Source: Streptomyces meridianus (GTDB taxonomy: Bacteria; Actinomycetota; Actinomycetes; Streptomycetales; Streptomycetaceae). From it: DNA of 64,000 bases. The stretch's first letter is position 1, and the number at the start of each line of letters is the position of its first letter. This document shows, piece by piece, positions 35,786 through 43,563 of the stretch. The stretch covers positions 1 to 64,000 of the forward strand of contig NZ_JAMQGM010000019.1 of NCBI RefSeq assembly GCF_023703325.1, given 5' to 3'. The notes under the pieces are model-generated. The model was not told the origin of the DNA. It searched no databases and worked only from the letters and a program-made list of their open reading frames with translations. Both the position numbers and the translations under genes were made by a program.

Positions 35786-35939
35786 GTCCGCACCTTAGGG
35801 GCGGCCCGGCGCCGGCACCAGAGGTTGTTACCGATCGGTATTGGCAAGGTTCGACAAAGGCCGATCACTCGCTGCCACGGACTTGACTTGACGGAGCGTC
35901 ATCTTGACGGGTGCCGCCGCCCTTGAATCCGGGTACAGA

Positions 35940-35968
35940 TCAACAAAGCGGAACAATCGACCTATTGT
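35940..35968 (+). promoter_or_regulatory. Candidate promoter of the exonuclease gene with overlapping inverted repeat
   Basis: TCAACA (35940-35945), 17 bases, then TATTGT (35963-35968). The -10 forms the right arm of the inverted repeat ACAAT-CGACCT-ATTGT (35953-35968), so a bound regulator would block it. A second inverted repeat, TGACG-GAG-CGTCA, lies at 35889-35901 in the same divergent gap. Confidence 0.4.
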
Positions 35969-36039
35969 GCCGTCAACTCTGCGCAGCCGACGGGACGATA
36001 CGGGGCTGCACGGGCTGTCGGAGCCGCCCGGTATCTTCC

Positions 36040-37065
36040 ATGACCATGCTCGAAGACGACGCGGCGACCGCACCGACCCTCTCCACGGAGTACCCGGATT
36101 CCGCGGGCTCACCGTGGCCGGCCGAGTATCCGCGGAGTTACGCGGTCGTCGACGTGGAGACCACCGGCCTCGCCCGCGACGACCGCATCGTGTCGGCGGC
36201 GGTCTACCGGCTCGACGCCCGGGGCGAGGTGGAAGACCACTGGTACACCGAGGTCAACCCGGAGCGAGACCCCGGACCGGTCTGGATCCACGGGCTCACG
36301 TCCGAGGTGCTGGACGGTGCCCCGCTCTTCCCGGAGATCGCCGGCGACTTCGCCGAACGCCTCGAGAACCGGGTCCTGGTGGCCCACAACGCGGCGTTCG
36401 ACTGGTCGATGATCGCCCGGGAGTACGCCCGGGCCGGGCGTACCGCCCCCGTCCGGCAGCGGCTGTGCACCATCGCCCTCGCCAAGGAGCTCCGGCTGCC
36501 GCTGCCCAACCACAAGCTGGAGTCGCTGGCCGCCCACTACGGGGTCGTCGCCCGCCGCGCCCACCACGCCCTGGACGACGCCCGGGTGCTCGCCGAGGCG
36601 TTCCGGCCGAGCCTCCGTCTCGCCGCGGATTCCGGTGTCCGGCTGCCGCTGCTGTCCTGCCAGCCGCTGACGGAATGGTCCGACCGCCCGGCGCACTCCC
36701 GCCCTGCCATCGGCCACCAGCGCGGGCCCCGCTCGGGCACGTGGCGGCCCAGCCGCAAGCGTCCGGCCTGTCCCTACCCGAACCCCGGCCGTTACGCGGC
36801 CGGCCAGCGGCTGACACAGGGGATGCGGGTGGCGTTCTCGGGCGACACCTCGGTGGACCGGGAACTGCTGGAGGATCGCGCCGTCGAGGCCGGGCTGCAC
36901 GTCGCGACGAGCCTGTCCCGGCTGACCAGCCTGCTGGTCACCAACGATCCGGACGCCGGGACCTCGAAGGTCGCCAGGGCCAGGTCCTTCGGCACGCCCG
37001 TGATCGACGAGGCGGCGTTCATGCAACTGCTCCAGGATGTGGCACCGGCGCCCTCGTCCGGGTGA
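36040..37065 (+). CDS. DEDDh exonuclease fused to a BRCT domain
   Basis: A 341-residue protein. The DnaQ-like 3'-5' exonuclease domain (about 31-190) has the four acidic residues D38 and E40 (VVDVETTGL), D121 (HNAAFDWSM) and D180 with H175 (HHALDDARV). A linker rich in Arg/Pro (about 225-250) leads to a BRCT domain (about 262-335: GMRVAFSGDTSVDRELLEDRAVEAGLHVATSLSRLTSLLVTNDP). It probably trims 3' ends during repair or proofreading, with BRCT directing it to a partner. The ATG at 36040 is chosen; the ATG at 36046 is also possible. Confidence 0.9.
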   Translation: MTMLEDDAATAPTLSTEYPDSAGSPWPAEYPRSYAVVDVETTGLARDDRIVSAAVYRLDARGEVEDHWYTEVNPERDPGPVWIHGLTSEVLDGAPLFPEIAGDFAERLENRVLVAHNAAFDWSMIAREYARAGRTAPVRQRLCTIALAKELRLPLPNHKLESLAAHYGVVARRAHHALDDARVLAEAFRPSLRLAADSGVRLPLLSCQPLTEWSDRPAHSRPAIGHQRGPRSGTWRPSRKRPACPYPNPGRYAAGQRLTQGMRVAFSGDTSVDRELLEDRAVEAGLHVATSLSRLTSLLVTNDPDAGTSKVARARSFGTPVIDEAAFMQLLQDVAPAPSSG

Positions 37066-37129
37066 ACGCGGGGCGACGCGCCAGCCCGGCACCCGGGCGG
37101 CGGCGCCCTCGCCGCGCACTCTGTGGCGC

Positions 37130-37363
37130 ATGGCACGATGCGAAGTCTGCGGAAACGACTACGGAATGACGTTCGAGGTGCACGCGCAGGGCGCCGTCCA
37201 CGTCTTCGACTGCTTCTCCTGCGCCATTCACCGGATGGCTCCGGTCTGCGAGCACTGCCGCTGCCCCATCATCGGACAGGGTGTCCAGGCCGACGGCCAG
37301 TTCTTCTGCGGCGCACACTGCGCGCGCGAGGAGGGGAAGGTGGGTGTCGTCGACCACGTCTGA
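37130..37363 (+). CDS. Small Cys-rich (zinc-ribbon) protein
   Basis: A 77-residue protein beginning MARCEVCGNDYGMTFEV. It has four Cys pairs or triplets: CEVC, DCFSCAIH, CEHCRC and CGAHC, with histidines nearby, enough for two zinc sites. The spacing resembles a LIM-like or treble-clef pair. It is typical of a small actinobacterial family whose function is not known. The ATG at 37130 lies 64 bases after the exonuclease stop; no ribosome-binding site is obvious. Confidence 0.8.
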   Translation: MARCEVCGNDYGMTFEVHAQGAVHVFDCFSCAIHRMAPVCEHCRCPIIGQGVQADGQFFCGAHCAREEGKVGVVDHV

Positions 37364-37414
37364 CTCCCTCCGGCCCGCGGGCCGGCGTCCCCTTCCGGCT
37401 CCCCCTCCCTCCGG

Positions 37415-37449
37415 ACACCCCACGACCGAGTTGTACGGTCGTGGGGTGT
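37415..37449 (+). promoter_or_regulatory. Perfect inverted repeat covering the SURF1 start codon
   Basis: A 14-bp perfect stem (ACACCCCACGACCG, 37415-37428, with 37436-37449) and the loop AGTTGTA. The right arm contains the GTG start of the SURF1 gene (37446-37448). It could terminate the preceding transcript, hide the start codon, or be a protein-binding operator. Confidence 0.55.
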
Positions 37450-38234
37450 ACCGCTTCCTGTTGTCCCGGCAGTGGGTGATCCTCACCCTTGTGGGCCTCG
37501 TGCTCATCCCCGTGATGATCCAGCTGGGCTTCTGGCAGCTGCACCGCCACGAGCACCGTGTCGCGCAGAACGAACTGATCTCCGGCAACCTGGCCGCCCG
37601 CCCGGTCCCGGTGCAGAAGCTGACCGCCCCGGGACGGACCGTGCCCCGGGCCGAGACCTACCGGCCCGTGACGGCGACCGGGTCCTACGACACCCGGCAC
37701 GAGGTGGTCGTCCGCCAGCGGACCGCGGCCGACGGGCAGAAGATCGGCTATCACGTGCTGACCCCCCTGGTCCTGCCGGACGGCCGGGCCGTGCTCGTGA
37801 ACCGGGGCTGGATCCCGTCCGGAGACGACCTCACCGAGTTCCCGCAGGTCCCCGCCGCGCCCAAGGGGAGGGTCACCGTCACCGGGCGGCTGATGCCCGA
37901 CGAGACCACCGCCGCCAGCGGCATCAAGGACCGCACCGGTCTGCCTCCCCGCCAGGTCATGCTGATCGACAGCGGACAGCAGGCGAAACGGCTGGGCCGG
38001 CCGGTGACCGGCGGCTATCTGCAGCTCACCGCCACGTCGCCGGAGCCCTCCGGCCAGGGACCCGAGCTGCTTCCGGAGCCCGACCACAGCAGCATCGGCC
38101 CCCACATGGCGTACGCCGTGCAGTGGTGGCTGTTCGCCGCCGGGGTGCCCGTCGGCTGGGTCGTCCTGGTGCGGCGGGAACTGAAGGACCGCCGCGCTGC
38201 CGTCCGCGACGAACGCGTCGGCGTCGCCGCCTGA
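37446..38234 (+). CDS. SURF1 family cytochrome oxidase assembly protein
   Basis: A 262-residue membrane protein with the SURF1 layout: helix 1 (about 8-28, QWVILTLVGLVLIPVMIQLGFWQL), a large extracytoplasmic domain, and helix 2 near the end (AVQWWLFAAGVPVGWVVLV). Family motifs are QLGFWQLHRHEHR, YRPVTATGSYD, VLVNRGWIPSG and HMAYAVQWW. SURF1 helps insert haem a into the aa3-type oxidase. The start is taken as the GTG at 37446; a TTG at 37431 in the same frame is an alternative. The start lies inside a hairpin. Confidence 0.88.
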   Translation: MYRFLLSRQWVILTLVGLVLIPVMIQLGFWQLHRHEHRVAQNELISGNLAARPVPVQKLTAPGRTVPRAETYRPVTATGSYDTRHEVVVRQRTAADGQKIGYHVLTPLVLPDGRAVLVNRGWIPSGDDLTEFPQVPAAPKGRVTVTGRLMPDETTAASGIKDRTGLPPRQVMLIDSGQQAKRLGRPVTGGYLQLTATSPEPSGQGPELLPEPDHSSIGPHMAYAVQWWLFAAGVPVGWVVLVRRELKDRRAAVRDERVGVAA

Positions 38235-38328
38235 CGCCCCGGGCTCGCCCGGCCCCGTCGGGCGGGCAGCTCCCCCGCACACCGAGGGGCTCCCCCGGCA
38301 TGCGACGGTCACCCCGGGGGCAGGGGTG

Positions 38329-40143
38329 ATGACGACAACCTGGGGAAGGACGGCCATCGTGCCCGGACGTATCGAGGACTATGCGGTCATCGGGGACTTG
38401 CAGACCGCGGCGCTCGTCGGCAGGGACGGGTCGGTCGACTGGCTCTGCCTGCCGCGTTTCGACTCGGGCGCCTGCTTCGCCGCGCTGCTCGGTGACGAGA
38501 ACAACGGACGGTGGCGGCTGGCCCCGGTGGCCGCGCAGACCTGTACCAGCCGCTCCTACCGCGGCGACACCCTCGTGCTGGAAACCCGCTGGGAGACCCC
38601 GACCGGCACGGTGAAGGTCATCGACTTCATGCCACAGCGCGACCGGGCACCCGACCTCATCCGGATCGTCGAGGGGGTCTCCGGCCAGGTCGAGATGGGC
38701 AGCGACCTGCGGCTGCGCTTCGACTACGGCAACATCGTGCCGTGGGTGCGCCGCTCTGACGGGCACCGCATCGCCATCGCCGGACCGGACTCCGTCTGGT
38801 TTCGCAGCGAGCCCCCGGTCACCCTGCGCGGCGAGGACTACAGCACCCGGGCCGACTTCACGGTCTTCGAGGGCGAACAGGTCGCCTTCGTCCTCACCTG
38901 GCACCCGTCGCACGAGAAGCGGCCGCGACGCATCGACCCGTTCAAGGCACTCGAACAGAGCGTCGCGGGCTGGGAGAAGTGGTCGGCTCAGTGCCGCTAC
39001 CAGGGGCCTTGGCGGGACGCCGTGATGCGCTCCCTGATCACTCTCAAGGCACTCACCTACGCGCCGACCGGCGGCATCGTGGCCGCGGCCACCACCTCGC
39101 TGCCGGAGGAGATCGGCGGGGTGCGCAACTGGGACTACCGGTTCTCCTGGCTGCGCGACTCCACGCTCACCCTCAACGCCCTGGTCTCCAGCGGCTACCT
39201 GGAGGAGGCCACCGCCTGGCGGGACTGGCTGCTGCGCGCGGTCGCCGGCGACCCGAAGGACCTGCAGATCATGTACGGGATCGCAGGTGAACGCCGCCTG
39301 CCCGAGTTCGAGGTGCCGTGGCTGCCCGGCTACGAGGACTCCGCCCCGGCGCGGGTCGGCAACGCGGCCGTCGACCAGCTCCAGCTCGACGTCTACGGCG
39401 AGGTGCTCGACTCGCTCCACCTGTCGCGCCTGCGCGGGATGGAGAGCGAGGAGCACGCCTGGGACCTGCAGCGCACCCTGATGGAGTTCCTCGAATCGCA
39501 GTGGCGCGAGCCCGACGAGGGGCTGTGGGAGGTGCGCGGCCCCCGTCGCCACTTCGTGCATTCCAAGGTGATGGCCTGGGTGGCGGCCGACCGGGCCGTC
39601 CGCACCCTGGAGGGCCTGCCCGGACTCGGTGGGGACGCCGGCCGCTGGCGCGCCATGCGTGCCGAGGTGCACGACGAGGTCTGCCGCCGCGGATACGACG
39701 CGGGCCGCAATACCTTCACCCAGTTCTACGGCTCGGACGAACTGGATGCGGCGACCCTCCTGATCCCGCAGGTGGGCTTCCTGCCGCCCTCCGACCCGCG
39801 CGTCGTGGGCACGGTCGACGCCGTCCGCCGCGAGTTGCAGCACGGCGGGTTCGTCCGCCGCTACACCATCGGCGAGAGCGCCGTGGACGGGCTGCCCGGA
39901 AGTGAGGGGGCTTTCCTGGCCTGTTCGTTCTGGCTGGCCGACGCGCTGCACGCGACCGGGCGCTCACAGCAGGCCCGGGAACTGTTCGAGGCGCTCCTGT
40001 CGATCCGGAACGATGTGGGGCTGCTGGCCGAGGAATGGGATCCGGAGGCAGGCCGTCAGCTGGGCAACTTCCCGCAGGCATTCAGTCACGTCGGCCTGGT
40101 CAACACCGCCCTCGCCCTGTCCGGAGCGGGCAGGGCAGGATAG
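38329..40143 (+). CDS. Glycoside hydrolase family 15 protein (glucoamylase/trehalase-like)
   Basis: A 604-residue cytosolic protein. The N-terminal GH15 beta-sandwich domain starts GRIEDYAVIGDLQTAALVGRDGSVDWLCLPRFDS. The (alpha/alpha)6 catalytic domain begins near residue 230; it contains the conserved ATTSLPEEIGGVRNWDYRFSWLRDSTLTLNAL and, towards the end, LLAEEWDPEAGRQLGNFPQAFSHVGLVNTA. Close actinobacterial relatives include the mycobacterial GH15 trehalase, so trehalose is a reasonable substrate, but glucoamylase activity is not excluded. Three starts compete: GTG 38326, ATG 38329 (GGGGG 8 bases upstream) and GTG 38359 (GGAAGG 9 bases upstream, nearest the family start). No signal peptide is present. 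Confidence 0.9.
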   Translation: MTTTWGRTAIVPGRIEDYAVIGDLQTAALVGRDGSVDWLCLPRFDSGACFAALLGDENNGRWRLAPVAAQTCTSRSYRGDTLVLETRWETPTGTVKVIDFMPQRDRAPDLIRIVEGVSGQVEMGSDLRLRFDYGNIVPWVRRSDGHRIAIAGPDSVWFRSEPPVTLRGEDYSTRADFTVFEGEQVAFVLTWHPSHEKRPRRIDPFKALEQSVAGWEKWSAQCRYQGPWRDAVMRSLITLKALTYAPTGGIVAAATTSLPEEIGGVRNWDYRFSWLRDSTLTLNALVSSGYLEEATAWRDWLLRAVAGDPKDLQIMYGIAGERRLPEFEVPWLPGYEDSAPARVGNAAVDQLQLDVYGEVLDSLHLSRLRGMESEEHAWDLQRTLMEFLESQWREPDEGLWEVRGPRRHFVHSKVMAWVAADRAVRTLEGLPGLGGDAGRWRAMRAEVHDEVCRRGYDAGRNTFTQFYGSDELDAATLLIPQVGFLPPSDPRVVGTVDAVRRELQHGGFVRRYTIGESAVDGLPGSEGAFLACSFWLADALHATGRSQQARELFEALLSIRNDVGLLAEEWDPEAGRQLGNFPQAFSHVGLVNTALALSGAGRAG

Positions 40144-40148
40144 GCGCC

Positions 40149-40904
40149 ATGGATTTGGGACTTCAGGACCGTGTGTACATCGTCACGGGTGCCAGCCGGG
40201 GCCTCGGCCTGGCAGCCGCCCGTGAACTGGCCGCCGACGGCGCCAAGGTGGTGATCAGCGGCCGCGACGAGAAGACGGCGGCCGAGGCCGCCGCGTCCAT
40301 CGGCTCGGGAGCGGTCGGCCTCGCTGCGGACAACGCCGACCCCGGCACCCCGCAGCGGCTCATCGACACCGCGCGCGAGCACTTCGGCCGCTTCGACGGG
40401 ATTCTCATCAGCGTCGGCGGGCCGCCGCCGGGGCTGGGCACCGACAACACCGACGAGCAGTGGCAGACCGCCTTCGACTCCGTCTTCCTCGGCGCGGTGC
40501 GCCTGGCCCGGGCAGCGGCGGCCGAACTGGGCGAGGGCGGCGTGATCGGGTTCGTCCTCTCCGGTTCCGTCCACGAGCCGATCCAGGGACTGACGATCTC
40601 CAACGGCTTGCGCCCGGGCCTCGCGGGCTACGCGAAGACGCTGTCCGTCGACCTCGGCCCCCGCGGTATCCGGGTCATCGGCCTGCTTCCGGCGCGGGTC
40701 GACACCGACCGCGTGCGCGAACTGGACGCGCTCTCGGGGGACGCCGAGGCCTCGCGGGCCCGCAACAGCGCGAAGATCCCGCTCGGCCGTTACGGGCGGC
40801 CGGAGGAGTTCGGCAAGGCCGCGGCCTTCTTCCTCTCCCCCGCCGCGTCCTACCTCACCGGCGTGATGCTGCCGGTGGACGGCGGGTCCCGCAACAGTTT
40901 CTGA
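40149..40904 (+). CDS. Atypical short-chain dehydrogenase/reductase
   Basis: A 251-residue SDR. The cofactor site TGASRGLG (13-20) and the C-terminal SYLTGVMLPVDGG block are standard. The catalytic region is not: after LSGSVHEPIQG comes LTISNGLRPGLAGYAKTLSVDLGPRGIRV, where the usual YxxxK is replaced by S/N and R. Such SNxxR members form a recognisable subgroup whose activity is uncertain. The ATG at 40149 is 5 bases after the GH15 stop, so the two genes form an operon. The 3' end overlaps the convergent AmaP gene by about 55 bases. Confidence 0.88.
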   Translation: MDLGLQDRVYIVTGASRGLGLAAARELAADGAKVVISGRDEKTAAEAAASIGSGAVGLAADNADPGTPQRLIDTAREHFGRFDGILISVGGPPPGLGTDNTDEQWQTAFDSVFLGAVRLARAAAAELGEGGVIGFVLSGSVHEPIQGLTISNGLRPGLAGYAKTLSVDLGPRGIRVIGLLPARVDTDRVRELDALSGDAEASRARNSAKIPLGRYGRPEEFGKAAAFFLSPAASYLTGVMLPVDGGSRNSF

Positions 40905-41518
40905 CGGCCGCCGGGCGGGGCGTTCGCGGCCGGGCGCCGGGCGGCACGAAGACGGACCTCGGCGGGGAGCCGGTCCAGCCCGGACGACTTCCTGGCGTGG
41001 AGGAGCGCCTCACCGCTGACCCGGGCCAGGGAGCGGGCGGGCCGGGCGCGTGCCTCGAGCAGCATCGCGAGCCTCGCCCGGGGTTGCGTGCGCCGGCCGG
41101 TCAGACGCACCTGGGTGCGGGAGATGCCCTCGAGCGAGTCCGCTTCGGCCGCGATGGCGTTCTCCAACGCGCGCCCGCGCAGCACGGCGCCCGCGCCGTC
41201 CCCGCTCTCGACGAGGATCTCGGCGATCCGGTACCTGCGGAACTGCGCGAGCAGCCACCACAGGAACAGGGCGAGGAGGAGACCCAGCACCGCGAAGACC
41301 ACGGGCCACCACCATCCGTCGTCGCGGAAGCGGGTCCGGCCCTCCTCGCCCAGCAGCACGTCGTCCGGCCCGCGGAAGGGCCACCAGCCCGGCAGCGAGA
41401 AGTCCCACCGCGCAGCGAGGTCGAGGCTTCCGACGAGCACGGAACCGCCCAGGACGAACAGGCCGAGCCCGGCCAGTCCCAGCAGTACCCGGTTGACCTT
41501 GCCGATCACGCGGTTCAC
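40850..41518 (-). CDS. AmaP-like membrane anchor (alkaline-shock type)
   Basis: A 222-residue protein. Helix 1 is at about 8-30 (VNRVLLGLAGLGLFVLGGSVLV) and helix 2 at about 68-90 (WWWPVVFAVLGLLLALFLWWLLAQ), followed by a cytoplasmic domain (about 90-200: SGDGAGAVLRGRALENAIAAEADSLEGISRTQVRLTG). This matches the AmaP family, which in staphylococci tethers Asp23 to the membrane. The GTG start at 41518 overlaps the upstream stop by 4 bases (GTGA). The last 20-30 codons run into the convergent SDR gene, so the annotated end depends on this frame being used. Confidence 0.85.
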   Translation of the reverse strand: MNRVIGKVNRVLLGLAGLGLFVLGGSVLVGSLDLAARWDFSLPGWWPFRGPDDVLLGEEGRTRFRDDGWWWPVVFAVLGLLLALFLWWLLAQFRRYRIAEILVESGDGAGAVLRGRALENAIAAEADSLEGISRTQVRLTGRRTQPRARLAMLLEARARPARSLARVSGEALLHARKSSGLDRLPAEVRLRAARRPAANAPPGGRQKLLRDPPSTGSITPVR

Positions 41519-42210
41519 CTCTTCCTCGGACGCCGGACGTGGACGGCCAGAGACGGCTGCCGGGCCAGGCCCAACTCCGTGATTCCCTCGGCCAGGACGG
41601 CGTCGAGATCGGTCCTCACCTCGTCGAGGTCGCGGAAGTGGGCGACCGCCCGCGCGGTGACCTTGCGCCGTCCGACGTCCACCCGCGCCGACTGCACGCC
41701 GGGCACGTCCACGGCCCGGTCCCGGAGGACCAGGGCGGCGGCCGCGCGGTCGAGAGCGGCACGGACATCGACCCCCGCCGGATCCCCGGCCGGCCGGCGC
41801 ATGGCGAGCAGCGCACGCAGCCCCGGGGTGACGGCCAACACGAACAGCCAGATGCCCACGGCCATGGCCGCCGACGCGCCCCCGATGATCCACGGATCGT
41901 CGAGCGGACGGGTGGCCAGTTCGTCGGCCAGCCGGCGGCGCCACAGCATCGCGGGCCGCCCGGCCCGGACGGCAGCCACGTCGTACAGGAGCAGCCCGGT
42001 CCCGGCCACGCACACCAGGGCGACGATCCCGGCCGGCACCCGGCGCGAGGACCAGAATCGGCGGGCGGGGCGGCCGGAGCCGTCCTCCGCGGTGCGGTCC
42101 CCGCCGGGGGTGTAGGCCGCGGTGGACGCGGACTGGCTCATCCCCTGCGGCGTCTGCTTGTCCAGGGTGGGCAGCTTCCGGGTCGACCCCTCGGGTTCGC
42201 TTTCGCTCAT
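41515..42210 (-). CDS. DUF6286-type membrane protein of the Asp23 cluster
   Basis: A 231-residue protein. A Ser/Thr-rich cytoplasmic N-terminus (about 1-55) is followed by two hydrophobic helices (about 57-77, VPAGIVALVCVAGTGLLLYDV, and 107-127, GGASAAMAVGIWLFVLAVTPG). The C-terminal domain (about 140-220: VDVRAALDRAAAALVLRDRAVDVPGVQSARVDVGRRKVTARAVAHF) resembles one Asp23/Gls24 fold. The ATG at 42210 overlaps the upstream stop by 4 bases. Its place between Asp23-like and AmaP genes suggests a structural role in the same complex. Function is unknown. Confidence 0.82.
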   Translation of the reverse strand: MSESEPEGSTRKLPTLDKQTPQGMSQSASTAAYTPGGDRTAEDGSGRPARRFWSSRRVPAGIVALVCVAGTGLLLYDVAAVRAGRPAMLWRRRLADELATRPLDDPWIIGGASAAMAVGIWLFVLAVTPGLRALLAMRRPAGDPAGVDVRAALDRAAAALVLRDRAVDVPGVQSARVDVGRRKVTARAVAHFRDLDEVRTDLDAVLAEGITELGLARQPSLAVHVRRPRKR

Positions 42211-42650
42211 CTCGCCCTCTCGCCGCCCGCGCGCTGGGAGTGCACCGAGTGCAGCCGCTCCACCGTCACGGCGACCTCGGGCACGTCCATGTCTGCCAAC
42301 GCGCCTACCCGCTGAACGACATGACGACGCACGGCATGGCATTGCGAGCCGATGTCGGACGGGTAGGCGAGTTCGACCGACACCCGTACCCGCGCTTCCT
42401 GCCGGGGCTCGGGGCGGGCCCGGCCTGCGCCGTCCCCGCCGGAGGTGCGGGAGTCCTCGCGTCCCCGCCGGACGGTCACCGTGGCGTGCGGGGGCGCCGG
42501 ATCCTCGGCCAGCCACGGCGGCTGAAGGGGTTTCAGGGCCTCCCGGGCCGCCTGGGAGGCGATCTTCGCAACGACGCGGTCGGCAATGCGCGTCGCGCCC
42601 CGGCCGCCCGGGGCCACCGCACCGGCAGGGGCGGCCTCGCTGCGGGCCAC
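42207..42650 (-). CDS. Asp23/Gls24-like protein (second copy)
   Basis: A 147-residue protein beginning GATRIADRVVAKIASQAAREAL, the typical Asp23 opening (residues about 18-39). A Gly/Arg-rich insert (60-85) precedes VRVSVELAYPSDIGSQCHAVRRHVVQRVGALADMDVPEVAVTVERL. Compared with the 162-aa copy the middle is longer and less conserved. The GTG start at 42650 and its ATGA-type overlap with the next gene indicate translational coupling. There is no membrane segment; it probably associates with the membrane partners downstream. Confidence 0.82.
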   Translation of the reverse strand: MARSEAAPAGAVAPGGRGATRIADRVVAKIASQAAREALKPLQPPWLAEDPAPPHATVTVRRGREDSRTSGGDGAGRARPEPRQEARVRVSVELAYPSDIGSQCHAVRRHVVQRVGALADMDVPEVAVTVERLHSVHSQRAGGERAR

Positions 42651-42653
42651 CGG

Positions 42654-42842
42654 TCACCCCCGCCGGCCGCGGTCGCGGGGCCGGAAGAAGTCCCCGGGCT
42701 CCCAGTCACCGTCCAGGAACCGCCCGGCAACGAAGCCGACCGCTCCCAGCGCCGCCACCAGCAGGAACGCGCCGAACCCGCCGAAGTATCCGGCGAACCC
42801 AAGCGCCATTCCGGCGATCAGACCGACCACGGCCATGCTCAT
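42654..42842 (-). CDS. 62-aa membrane protein of the Asp23 cluster (DUF2273-like)
   Basis: A 62-residue protein with two short hydrophobic helices (about 3-18, AVVGLIAGMALGFAGY, and 24-42, GAFLLVAALGAVGFVAGRF), ending in the charged tail DGDWEPGDFFRPRDRGRRG. Small DUF2273-type proteins occupy the same position in Asp23 operons of Firmicutes. The ATG at 42842 is clear. It lies between the two Asp23-like genes with only a few bases on the downstream side. Confidence 0.78.
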   Translation of the reverse strand: MSMAVVGLIAGMALGFAGYFGGFGAFLLVAALGAVGFVAGRFLDGDWEPGDFFRPRDRGRRG

Positions 42843-42888
42843 CGTGCGCTCCCTCGATAGCGACTGCGCCGGCGGCCAGGGGCCCCGG

Positions 42889-43377
42889 CTACTGGATCCG
42901 TGGCTGTTCCTCTTCCTCGTCCGGCTCGTCGGGCAGCTTCACGTCGCTCACCGCGATGTTGACCTCGACGACCTCGAGTCCGGTCATGCGCTCCACTGCA
43001 GAGATCACATTCTCGCGCACGGCGCCCGCGACGTCCCGGATCGAGACGCCGTAGTCGACGACGATCTCCAGGTCGAGGGCCGTCTGCACTTCGCCGACCT
43101 CGGCCTTCACGCCGCGGGCGACGGAGCGCCCGCCGGGCACCCGGTCCCGCATGGCGCCGAAGGTGCGGGCCATCCCGCTGCCCATTGCGTGAACACCCAT
43201 CACATCACGGGCCGCCAGGCCGGCGATCTTCTCCACCACGCCGTCGGCGATGGTGGTGCGGCCCCGCACTGCCGGGTCCCCGGTGCGCCGGGGCCCGAGG
43301 TGCTTCCTGCCCTCTCCGGCGAGTTCCGGACCGGAGGTCTCGGGCCGGCCTCGTTCTCCCGTATCGCTCATGCCCAT
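42889..43377 (-). CDS. Asp23/Gls24 family envelope-stress protein (first copy)
   Basis: A 162-residue Asp23/Gls24 protein. The conserved core is RGRTTIADGVVEKIAGLAARDVMGVHAMG (about 39-67), followed by VKAEVGEVQTALDLEIVVDYGVSIRDVAGAVRENVISAVERMTGLEVVEVNIAVSDVKLP (about 90-148). The tail is very acidic (DEPDEEEEQPRIQ). In Gram-positive bacteria the family is induced by alkaline and cell-wall stress. The ATG at 43377 has GGAAGGG upstream. It is the first gene of the five-gene minus-strand cluster ending with AmaP. Confidence 0.9.
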   Translation of the reverse strand: MGMSDTGERGRPETSGPELAGEGRKHLGPRRTGDPAVRGRTTIADGVVEKIAGLAARDVMGVHAMGSGMARTFGAMRDRVPGGRSVARGVKAEVGEVQTALDLEIVVDYGVSIRDVAGAVRENVISAVERMTGLEVVEVNIAVSDVKLPDEPDEEEEQPRIQ

Positions 43378-43563
43378 CGTCCCTTCCGGAGGTGAGATGC
43401 GGCGTTCCGCTGTGATTTCTCACCCTAAGCACGTTCCCGCGGGAGCGCTCCGGTTATGCGGCAGGAGTGGGACCCGGGCGCGCCGTACGGGTGGCGTGGC
43501 GGCCCGGCGGTGCCGGGTGCGGCACGCTGGACGGACGCGCCGGCGCGGCAGAGAGGTGGATCC

